DNA from: Phycisphaerae bacterium
Lineage (GTDB): Bacteria; Planctomycetota; Phycisphaerae; Phycisphaerales; SM1A02
DNA length: 5,408 bases
Assembly (NCBI GenBank): GCA_030432455.1
Contig: JAUIHC010000233.1
Location: 1 to 5,408, forward strand
Reading direction: 5' to 3'
A model generated the notes under the pieces. The model worked only from the letters and a program-made list of their open reading frames with translations. It was not told where the DNA came from and made no database searches. This document shows positions 1-5,408 of this stretch, one piece after another (positions within the stretch are counted from its first letter, which is position 1; every line of letters starts with the position of its first letter). The translations under genes and the position numbers were made by a program.

Positions 1-1647
1 GGGCGACGGCTCTCGACCGACGACGACTCGGATGACGACGATGCGGACGACACCGACGGCGACGAGGAGGCTCCGAGCTTCGAGATCGACTTCGACGGCT
101 TCGAGTCCCGCGCGATGCGAATCCCCGTCTCACCCGGCACGTTCCGAAACCTCGCGGTCAACCATCGCGGCCACCTCATGTACGTCCGCGGAGGAAGCGG
201 CATCAAGGTGATCGACATCACCGAGGAGCGGCCGACCGAGAAGTCGGCGGGGTCGGGCGGCGGCTTCCAGATGACGCCCGACGGAAGGAAGATGCTCGTC
301 CCGCAGGGCCGCGGCGCCGTCATTCGCGACGCCGGCCCCGGCGACGGCGGCGACCGGGTCGTGACCGATCCGATGCTGGTCACCATCGACCCGCGACAGG
401 AGTGGCGACAGCTGCTCACCGACGCGTGGCGGATCCAGCGCGACCACTTCTACGACCCGAACCTGCACGGCGTGGACTGGGACGCGGTGCTCGAGGCGTA
501 TCTCCCGCTGGTCGATGATGCGGCGACCCGCGAGGATGTGAGCTACCTGATCGGCGAGATGATCTCCGAGCTCAATGTCGGACACGCGTACTACTACGGC
601 GGGGACGGCGAGAGCGAGCCCTCCCGCAACGTCGGCATGCTCGCGGTCGACTGGGAGGCCGCTCCCGGCGACGACGAGACGCCCGACGGCTGGCGGATCG
701 GGAAGGTCCTCGGCGGCGGCGCCTGGGACCTCGACGCCCGCGGACCGCTGCAGGAGCCGGGCCTCGATCTCGGCGAGGGCGACGTGGTGGTCGCGGTCAA
801 CGGCGTGCCCGTCGATCTCGCGAAGGACCCGTGGTCGCTCTTCGTCGGCACCGCCAACGACACCGTGGTGCTCGACGTGCTTGCCGACGAGGACGACGAG
901 GATGCGGAAGACGGCATCCGCACCGTGGCGGTGCGGACGATCGCCAACGAGGGCGACCAGCGGTACCGCGACTGGATCGAGGGGCGCCGTCGCGTGGTCG
1001 AGGAGATGAGCGACGGCCGCATCGGCTACATCTATGTTCCGAACACCGGCCGCGACGGCCAGAGCGATCTGGTCCGGCAGTTCCACGGGCAGTCCACGCG
1101 TCCCGCGCTCATCATCGACGAGCGATGGAACGGTGGCGGCCAGATTCCCGACCGCTTCATCGAGCTCCTCAACCGCCCGGTCACCAACCACTGGGCCCGG
1201 CGCGACTCGGTGGACTGGAAGTGGCCGCCCTCCGGTCACAACGGCCCGAAGGCGATGCTCATCAACGGACGCGCGGGCTCGGGCGGCGACATGTTCCCGT
1301 GGCTCTTCAAGTACCACGAACTCGGACCGCTCATCGGCACCCGGACCTGGGGCGGACTGGTCGGCATCTCGGGCAACCCCGGCCTGATCGACGGTGGATA
1401 TACCGCGGTCCCGACCTTCGGCTTCTACGAGACCGACGGCACATGGGGCATCGAGGGCCACGGCGTCGATCCGGACATCGAGGTGATCGACGATCCCGCC
1501 CTGATGCTCGACGGCGGCGACCCGCAGCTGGAGACCGCGATTCGAGTTCTGCTCGAACAGTTGGAGAACGGCGGTGCCTGGACGCCCGCCGCCCGACCGG
1601 CCTCGCCGGACCGGAGCGGCATGGGGATTCCGGTGGAGGATCGGTAG
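1..1647 (+). CDS. Tricorn-like S41 family peptidase, C-terminal part (5' end outside window)
   Basis: The reading frame is open from base 1, so only the last 548 residues are visible. Residue numbers here count from base 1. Domains in order: an Asp-rich stretch (residues 7-23), the last blade of an N-terminal propeller (about 28-125), a helical C1 segment with EWRQ...HFYDP (about 126-200), a PDZ-like domain (about 211-296) and the C2 catalytic core (about 320-525). This order is that of tricorn protease and its bacterial homologues, which cleave oligopeptides. The likely catalytic residues are His195 (LNVGHAY), Ser427 (AGSGGD) and Glu485 (WGIEGHG), matching tricorn His746, Ser965 and Glu1023. 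RWNGGG (374-379) should supply the oxyanion-hole glycine. The residue before the catalytic His is Gly rather than the Ser745 of tricorn. The cellular location cannot be judged without the N-terminus. Family assignment is confident; the substrate is unknown. A hairpin terminator follows the stop. Confidence 0.93.
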   Translation, partial: GRRLSTDDDSDDDDADDTDGDEEAPSFEIDFDGFESRAMRIPVSPGTFRNLAVNHRGHLMYVRGGSGIKVIDITEERPTEKSAGSGGGFQMTPDGRKMLVPQGRGAVIRDAGPGDGGDRVVTDPMLVTIDPRQEWRQLLTDAWRIQRDHFYDPNLHGVDWDAVLEAYLPLVDDAATREDVSYLIGEMISELNVGHAYYYGGDGESEPSRNVGMLAVDWEAAPGDDETPDGWRIGKVLGGGAWDLDARGPLQEPGLDLGEGDVVVAVNGVPVDLAKDPWSLFVGTANDTVVLDVLADEDDEDAEDGIRTVAVRTIANEGDQRYRDWIEGRRRVVEEMSDGRIGYIYVPNTGRDGQSDLVRQFHGQSTRPALIIDERWNGGGQIPDRFIELLNRPVTNHWARRDSVDWKWPPSGHNGPKAMLINGRAGSGGDMFPWLFKYHELGPLIGTRTWGGLVGISGNPGLIDGGYTAVPTFGFYETDGTWGIEGHGVDPDIEVIDDPALMLDGGDPQLETAIRVLLEQLENGGAWTPAARPASPDRSGMGIPVEDR

Positions 1648-1861
1648 TCGTGGTTGGTAGTAGTAGTAGGTAGATGTGGCCGCCGGCCGTGGTGCGAATG
1701 CATCACGGCCGGCGGTCGTTTGGTGAGAATTGCCGATCTCGGGGTCGGGTGTTGAATCCACGACCGTGGCGGCTCGAAGTCAGCCGCGTGATCGCAACCG
1801 CGGTCTTCACACCGACGCGTGGGCGTTGGTGAACGGCTCACAACCACATCGGAATCAGTCC
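1648..1861 (+). other. Intergenic region upstream of the FAS1 gene
   Basis: This 214-base gap holds the hairpin at 1678-1717 and should contain the promoter of the FAS1 gene, but no convincing -35/-10 pair is visible. A short inverted repeat, CCACG-AC-CGTGG (1758-1769), is a possible but weak operator. The FAS1 frame stays open back to a TTG at 1730, but third codon positions are far less GC-rich before 1862 than after it, which argues that this stretch is non-coding. Confidence 0.5.
1678..1717 (+). terminator. Hairpin terminator after the S41 peptidase gene
   Basis: The inverted repeat has arms at 1678-1695 and 1700-1717 around a four-base loop (GAAT, 1696-1699). The arms pair along 18 positions, with two G-T pairs and the rest Watson-Crick. 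It begins about 30 bases after the peptidase stop codon. Only a short T-rich tail (TCGTTT) follows, so it is not a classic T-tract terminator, but stability and position make a transcription end or 3' mRNA-protecting structure likely. Confidence 0.72.
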
Positions 1862-2815
1862 ATGCTCCTCAGCACCATTGCGGTGTCGTGCGCGGTCGCC
1901 ATGACCACGCCTCCCTGCTCCTCCACCTGCACCATGAGCGAGACGCTCGCGGGCGCCCGCGGCGAGCCCGCCCGCGACATCGTCGAGGTCGCTTCGGCGG
2001 CCGGTGACTTCGAGACCCTGCTCGCCGCCGCCAAGGCCGCCGGTCTCGTGGATGTCCTCAAGAGCGAGGGCCCCCTCACCGTCTTCGCCCCGACCGACGC
2101 CGCCTTCGCGAAGCTGCCGAAGGGCACCGTCGAGACCCTTCTGCTCCCCGAGAACAAGGGCACGCTGGCGGCGATCCTCACCTACCACGTCGTGCCCGGC
2201 CGACTGATGGCTGCCGACGTCCTCAAGAAGTCCGCCCTCGACACCGCCAACGGACAGCGTGCCGCGATCGCGATGAAGACGCTCGATGGCGAGAAGGTTC
2301 CGATGATCGGCACCGCGAAGATCATCGCCACCGACATCGAGGCCCCCAACGGCGTGATCCACGTCATCGACTCGGTGATCATTCCCGAGAAGCGCAACAT
2401 CGTCGAGATCGCGAGCGAGGCCAGCACCTTCCACACCCTGCTCGCCGCCGCCAAGGCCGCGGGTCTGGTCGAGGTCCTCACCGGCGACAAGCCGCTGACC
2501 GTGCTCGCCCCGACCGACGAGGCGTTCGCCAAGCTGCCCGCGGGCACCGTCGAGAGTCTCCTGAAGCCGGAGAACGTCGACACCCTCCGCAAGATCCTGC
2601 TCTACCACGTGGTCCCCGGCCGCGTCTACGCCGACACCGTGGTCACCCTGAAGGCGGCCCCGACCGCGGCGGGCGTCGAGGCCCCGATCGCCGTGAAGAA
2701 GGACGCCAAGGGCAAGCCGGTCGTGATGATCGACGGTGCGACCGTCGTCAAGACCGACATCGACGCGAAGAACGGCGTGATCCACGTCATCGACTCGGTG
2801 ATCCTCCCCGACTGA
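1862..2815 (+). CDS. Exported protein with two tandem fasciclin (FAS1) domains
   Basis: This 317-residue protein consists of an export signal and two FAS1 domains at about residues 39-178 and 179-317. Each domain carries the FAS1 hallmarks: a first helix after D/N-IVE, LTVFAPTDAAFAKLP or LTVLAPTDEAFAKLP (H1 motif), YHVVPGR in the middle, and NGVIHVIDSVI(I/L)P at the end (H2 motif). FAS1 domains usually act in cell-surface adhesion or matrix binding; the ligand here is unknown. ATG 1862 is chosen because GC-rich third positions begin there, GGAA lies seven bases upstream, and a hydrophobic stretch (LLSTIAVSCAVAM) follows. That stretch is short and lacks a basic n-region. A GTG at 1829 would add one containing His and Arg and is the main alternative start. 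Cysteines at 10, 19 and 23 leave open a lipoprotein or a cleaved signal. The gene is probably monocistronic, with a hairpin on each side. Confidence 0.93.
   Translation: MLLSTIAVSCAVAMTTPPCSSTCTMSETLAGARGEPARDIVEVASAAGDFETLLAAAKAAGLVDVLKSEGPLTVFAPTDAAFAKLPKGTVETLLLPENKGTLAAILTYHVVPGRLMAADVLKKSALDTANGQRAAIAMKTLDGEKVPMIGTAKIIATDIEAPNGVIHVIDSVIIPEKRNIVEIASEASTFHTLLAAAKAAGLVEVLTGDKPLTVLAPTDEAFAKLPAGTVESLLKPENVDTLRKILLYHVVPGRVYADTVVTLKAAPTAAGVEAPIAVKKDAKGKPVVMIDGATVVKTDIDAKNGVIHVIDSVILPD
1976..2812 (+). repeat. Tandem internal duplication encoding the two FAS1 domains
   Basis: Two coding units, 1976-2395 and 2396-2812, align at a period of about 420 bases. Identity at DNA level is high in patches: a 26-base exact match (2015-2040 and 2435-2460) and a 33-base exact match (2348-2380 and 2771-2803). 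The offset changes from 420 to 423 between these blocks, so the second unit has a net one-codon insertion. The exact matches could support domain loss or gain by recombination. Confidence 0.88.
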
Positions 2816-2858
2816 TCGATCGTCGGGCATCCGTTCCGAAAGACTCCGTCCACTCAAA

Positions 2859-2890
2859 GACCGCCGCGGCTCCCGAGAGCCGCGGCGGTC
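2859..2890. terminator. Bidirectional terminator between convergent genes
   Basis: Arms 2859-2872 and 2877-2890 are perfectly complementary over 14 base pairs around a four-base loop (CCGA). It lies 43 bases past the stop of the FAS1 gene and 58 bases past the stop of the minus-strand lipoprotein gene, so it can serve both transcripts. Read on the minus strand the stem is followed by TTTGAG, and on the plus strand by GCCTTGTGG. Both T tails are weak, as is common in GC-rich genomes. Confidence 0.75.
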
Positions 2891-2948
2891 GCCTTGTGGT
2901 TCGTGATGGACGGGCACCGACGGCCCCGGGGCGGGCCCGAGGATCCGG

Positions 2949-3596
2949 TCACCTGCCTGTGAGCGACGCGAGTCTCACTTCGAGATCCTGAAGCGACGGC
3001 ACGCGCCCGCCCTCGACGTCGGCACGGATCCGCTTCGCCCGAGCGACCACGATCTCGATCGCCTCGGCGCTCGCCACCGGGTCGTACGGTGGATCGGGGA
3101 ACTGCACGATCCGCCAGGCGCCTCCGATCCGACGCATCCGGTAGACCGCCGACCCGATGCGGAGGATCGCCACATCGCCGCTTCCCGCGAAGACGCTCGC
3201 CCGCTCGATCTCCTCGAACTGCGTGAGGAACGCCCCCCGCAGCAGTTCGGAGCCGGCCACCGCACCGGCGTCGCCGTAGGTCTCGACCATCGCGTTGCGG
3301 AGGGCGAGCAGTTCGCGGGCCGAGTCGGCGCGGGCGGTCAGGAGCCGGCACATCTCGGGAAGCGCGTCGCAGTCGGTCGCGTCCCGGAGCGATTGGTAGT
3401 ACCCGCTGAGCGACCGATTCGCCGCCGACTTGAGCGACGCGAGCAGCGACTCGGGCGTGCCATCGTCGAAGGGTGCGGCATCGCCCGCATCGACCGGTCG
3501 GGACGGCGTCGCCCCGCACCCCGTCCCTGCGGCGAGGATCACGCCGGTGACCACCAGCGACGCGGTTCGCACGAGCGTTCGAGGGTGGATCGTCAT
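2949..3596 (-). CDS. Probable lipoprotein of unknown function
   Basis: I do not recognise this 215-residue protein. Its N-terminus (basic MTIHPRTLVR, then SLVVTGVILAAGTGC) resembles a lipoprotein signal with Cys27 as the lipidated residue. The box is not ideal because Gly rather than Leu is at -3, so an ordinary cleaved signal is possible. The mature part is mostly helical and charged, with a Cys pair (DCDALPEMC) that could form a disulfide. A segment reading VAILRIGSAVYRMRRIGGAWRIVQFP looks like paired beta strands, as at the end of small NTF2-like folds; that is only a guess. The start is set by a GGAG ribosome site seven bases upstream and by the ATGA overlap with the preceding membrane-protein gene; the open frame upstream of it is a shadow. 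The overlap implies co-expression and perhaps a joint role with the membrane protein. Confidence 0.82.
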   Translation of the reverse strand: MTIHPRTLVRTASLVVTGVILAAGTGCGATPSRPVDAGDAAPFDDGTPESLLASLKSAANRSLSGYYQSLRDATDCDALPEMCRLLTARADSARELLALRNAMVETYGDAGAVAGSELLRGAFLTQFEEIERASVFAGSGDVAILRIGSAVYRMRRIGGAWRIVQFPDPPYDPVASAEAIEIVVARAKRIRADVEGGRVPSLQDLEVRLASLTGR

Positions 3597-4576
3597 CGCA
3601 TCGCTCCGATCGTCGGAGCGTGGAAGACCGCGACCTCGGTGCCCGCGGCGTCGAGGAAGCCGTAGTCGCCGAAACCGCCCATGCCGTCGTCCTCCTCGGC
3701 GCCGGTGGTGGCGACCAGCACGCCGACGAGCACCGGAACCGCCACCGCCACGACCCGGAGCGTGGTTCCCGCCCAGGGCGGAAGCTTCGCAAAGAGCGGC
3801 AGTTCCAGCGGCACGAGCACCACCGGGGCCGCGGCGACGAGTCCCCAGCACCACCACGGGAAGTCGCCGTAGGTCTGCCGGAAGCCCGCGACCGGGAAGA
3901 CCGCGAGCAGGATCACCGCCGCGACGAGTCCGCCGCGACCGATCGACGGTCCGCCCGAGAATCGCCCCGCGATCGCGGCGATGAACGACACCGCGCTCGC
4001 GGCCGCGGCGAGGAAGGTCAGCGTGATCCATCCCGCGGCGTCGGCCAGCGGTGCGAGTCCGCCGAAGACCACCCAGAGCACCAGCGGCATCGTCATGCCG
4101 GTCTGATTGGCGGCGACCTTGTCGAGCAGCACGATGCCGAGGGCGACGGCCATGCCGAGCGCGACCTGATCGGCGATCGTCGAGTCGCTGAACATGACGC
4201 CCGCCTCCTCATCGCCCATCCAGTACGCCAGCAGCGGCAGCCCGCCGAAGAGCACCCCGACCACCAAGGCCGTGATCTCCACCGACGGCCACTTCGACCC
4301 GTGCCCCGCCTCGCCCGTCAGCGGCGCGACGAGGGCGAAGAACCCCGCGACGATCGCCGCGATCGAGAGCCACTCGCTGCGGCTGCCGGGCGGGAAGGTC
4401 GGCAGTCCGTTCTCCGCGGTGAACGACGCGAAGACCGCGGTCGCGAGGGCGAGCCCGAACGCCGCCCCCGAAAGCCAGGTCCACTTGCGGAGCGGCGGCA
4501 GCAGCCAGCAGATCACGATCAATCCCGCGCCGGCGAAGACCGGCAGGATGAGCGAGAGCAGGACGGTCATGAACAT
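3593..4576 (-). CDS. Polytopic membrane protein of unknown function (about 10 TM segments)
   Basis: I do not recognise this 327-residue protein. Hydrophobic segments likely to span the membrane lie at about residues 5-26, 33-51, 69-87, 100-119, 136-152, 161-179, 183-204, 215-232, 244-262 and 270-291. A soluble, partly acidic tail follows (about 292-327, AEEDDGMGGFGDYGF). There are few charged residues inside the membrane parts and only two histidines (92 and 319), which argues against a b-type cytochrome. No transporter signature is visible. ATG 4576 is used, with a weak GGAA nine bases upstream; an ATG two codons later (4570) is equally possible. It lies 85 bases after the YceI gene and its stop overlaps the start of the lipoprotein gene by four bases (ATGA). 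Membrane topology is confident, function is unknown. Confidence 0.84.
   Translation of the reverse strand: MFMTVLLSLILPVFAGAGLIVICWLLPPLRKWTWLSGAAFGLALATAVFASFTAENGLPTFPPGSRSEWLSIAAIVAGFFALVAPLTGEAGHGSKWPSVEITALVVGVLFGGLPLLAYWMGDEEAGVMFSDSTIADQVALGMAVALGIVLLDKVAANQTGMTMPLVLWVVFGGLAPLADAAGWITLTFLAAAASAVSFIAAIAGRFSGGPSIGRGGLVAAVILLAVFPVAGFRQTYGDFPWWCWGLVAAAPVVLVPLELPLFAKLPPWAGTTLRVVAVAVPVLVGVLVATTGAEEDDGMGGFGDYGFLDAAGTEVAVFHAPTIGAMR
3597..3620 (-). promoter_or_regulatory. Ribosome binding site of the lipoprotein gene, enclosed in a hairpin
   Basis: On the minus strand the mRNA reads CGCTCCGA-CGA-TCGGAGCG (positions 3620 to 3602), an eight-pair stem with a three-base loop. The GGAG of the ribosome binding site (3604-3607) is in the 3' arm, seven bases before the ATG at 3596. 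Ribosomes finishing the upstream membrane-protein gene would open this stem, so it may make lipoprotein translation depend on that gene. The structure is seen in the sequence; the coupling is inferred. Confidence 0.55.
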
Positions 4577-4661
4577 GCGAGGTCGTTCCGGAGGACGCGG
4601 AGATCGGTCAGGGCGAGGTCTCGGACCGATGCCTCACATCGGTCGATCCGGCGATGGCGGG
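4577..4661 (-). promoter_or_regulatory. YceI to membrane-protein spacer with two alternative hairpins
   Basis: This 85-base gap can form an eight-pair stem (4624-4631 with 4637-4644, five-base loop). The arm at 4624-4630 can instead pair with 4603-4609 (seven pairs), so the two stems exclude each other. No T tract follows either one, and no clear promoter is seen. It may be a weak attenuator, an mRNA processing site, or chance in GC-rich DNA. Confidence 0.3.
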
Positions 4662-5339
4662 TCACTTCTCCCAGTTGCCCTCGATGCCGATCACCAGCCG
4701 CACCTCGTCGCCGAGAGCCTTGTTCTTGACGCCCCAGTTCATGTCGAAGTCCGATCGCTTGACCGTGAAGATCGCCTCGAAACCGGCCTTCTTCTGCACG
4801 GGGTTGCCCGCGACGCCGGTGAGTTCGAGGTTCGCGGTGATCGGCTTGGTGACGCCGTGCATCGTGAGGTCGCCAGTGATCGACCAGGCGTTGTCGCCGG
4901 TCTTCTCGCCGCCAGTCGACTTGAACGTCACTTTCGGGTTCTCCTTGGCGTTGAAGAACTGCGGGCTCATGATCGTGCGGTCGAGCTTCTCGGTGCCGGT
5001 GTGCACGCTCTCGACATCGAGGGTGACATCGAAGGTCGGGGCGGCGTCGGAGCCCTCGTCCCAGGTGAAGCCGCCGGTGACGCCGTCGAACATGCCCCAG
5101 AACTGCCCGGCCCCGACGTGGTGGATGCGGAAGAGCGCCATGCAGTGGGCGGGGTCGCACCTCCAGACCATCGCAGAGGCCGCAGGGGCGGCCGCGGGCA
5201 CGGGCGCCCCGGCGGTGGCGGTCAGGAACGGGTTGGTCGAGGCGGGCAGACCAAGGCCGCCGGCGAGTCCGCCGAGGGTGAAGGCGGCGGTGGCGGCGAC
5301 GGTGAGGCGCGCGGGGCGGGCGAGAAGACGCAGGGCCAT
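4662..5339 (-). CDS. Exported YceI family (lipocalin-like) protein
   Basis: This is a 225-residue protein. Residues 1-35 form a basic then hydrophobic signal peptide or membrane anchor, residues 36-56 an Ala/Pro-rich linker, and about 57-225 a YceI domain. Family marks are DPAH near the domain start, FRIHH, the G-x-F...G-x-F-x-W-D turn, MSPQFFNAKENPKVTFKST, GDLTMHGVTKPI and the closing FTVKRSDFDMNWG...LGDEVRLVIGIEG. YceI proteins are periplasmic or secreted beta-barrels that bind isoprenoid or other lipid-like ligands; the ligand here is unknown. The position usually Ser after DPAH is Cys66, and Cys61 precedes the Asp, giving CDPAHC. The ATG at 5339 is supported by GGAG (5347-5350) seven bases upstream. 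It is the first gene of the minus-strand group and may share a transcript with the next two. Confidence 0.95.
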   Translation of the reverse strand: MALRLLARPARLTVAATAAFTLGGLAGGLGLPASTNPFLTATAGAPVPAAAPAASAMVWRCDPAHCMALFRIHHVGAGQFWGMFDGVTGGFTWDEGSDAAPTFDVTLDVESVHTGTEKLDRTIMSPQFFNAKENPKVTFKSTGGEKTGDNAWSITGDLTMHGVTKPITANLELTGVAGNPVQKKAGFEAIFTVKRSDFDMNWGVKNKALGDEVRLVIGIEGNWEK

Positions 5340-5408
5340 GGGTGAACTCCGGGATGGTGCCCGAGGGCCGGACGGGGGAAAGCTCGGACGACGGGATCGA
5401 GGGGTCTC
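5340..5408 (-). promoter_or_regulatory. Upstream region of the YceI gene with ribosome binding site
   Basis: GGAG on the minus strand (5347-5350) stands seven bases before the YceI ATG and fixes that start. The rest of the 69 bases up to the window edge shows no recognisable -35/-10 pair or operator; the promoter may lie outside the window. Confidence 0.6.

Noticed and set aside
1658..1669. Four TAG triplets in a row after the peptidase stop
   Set aside because: Too short to be a meaningful repeat and with no visible partner; probably chance.
1730..1758. Possible promoter TTGCCG with TGAATC at 17-base spacing
   Set aside because: The -10 match is poor, so it is not separable from background.
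130..1761. Long minus-strand open frame opposite the S41 peptidase
   Set aside because: The plus-strand frame shows clear tricorn-like motifs. The antisense translation is biased in composition with no domain pattern, as expected of a shadow frame in GC-rich DNA.
1838..2917. Long minus-strand open frame opposite the FAS1 gene
   Set aside because: It mirrors the two FAS1 repeats as low-complexity Gly/Asp/Val/Arg sequence and runs through the terminator hairpin; it is a shadow.
2854..3792. Second minus-strand open frame across the lipoprotein gene
   Set aside because: It is Arg-rich, crosses the terminator hairpin and has no signal peptide or ribosome site as good as the frame that starts at 3596.
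3597..4031. N-terminal extension of the lipoprotein frame up to 4031
   Set aside because: The extension lies inside the membrane-protein gene in another frame and is low-complexity. The ATG at 3596 has a ribosome site and begins a signal peptide.
3593..5339. Cytochrome b561 partner for the YceI protein
   Set aside because: YceI genes are sometimes next to b561 genes, but this membrane protein has about 10 TM segments and only two His, both outside the likely membrane core.
3620..5345. Two long plus-strand open frames opposite the YceI and membrane-protein genes
   Set aside because: Their translations are rich in Arg, Glu, Gly and Pro without motifs, while the minus strand encodes a recognisable YceI domain and regular TM segments.

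Overview
The window is very GC-rich, with G or C at nearly all third codon positions in the real genes. It reads as a chromosomal fragment of a free-living bacterium with a large cell-envelope protein repertoire. A tricorn-like S41 peptidase with a propeller tail, tandem FAS1 domains, a secreted YceI protein and two unrecognised envelope proteins together suggest a planctomycete (Phycisphaerae-like) genome. That placement is inference from gene content and style; there is no marker gene to confirm it.

Layout. Positions 1-1647 (+) hold the C-terminal part of a tricorn-like peptidase whose start lies left of the window. A strong hairpin follows at 1678-1717. Positions 1862-2815 (+) encode an exported protein made of two FAS1 (fasciclin) domains that arose by internal duplication. 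A perfect GC-rich hairpin at 2859-2890 separates it from three minus-strand genes that run towards it. In transcription order these are a YceI-family exported protein (5339-4662), a roughly 10-TM membrane protein of unknown function (4576-3593) and a small probable lipoprotein of unknown function (3596-2949). The last two overlap by ATGA. The start signal of the lipoprotein gene lies in a hairpin formed by the end of the membrane-protein gene, which suggests translational coupling.

All five products appear to act at or outside the cytoplasmic membrane, or in protein turnover. Nothing here links them into one pathway. There are no rRNA, tRNA, CRISPR, transposase or phage features. I do not see a clear new system. 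The best leads are the coupled membrane-protein/lipoprotein pair of unknown function, the two-cysteine motif at the start of the YceI domain, and the RNA structures at the two junctions of the minus-strand gene cluster.
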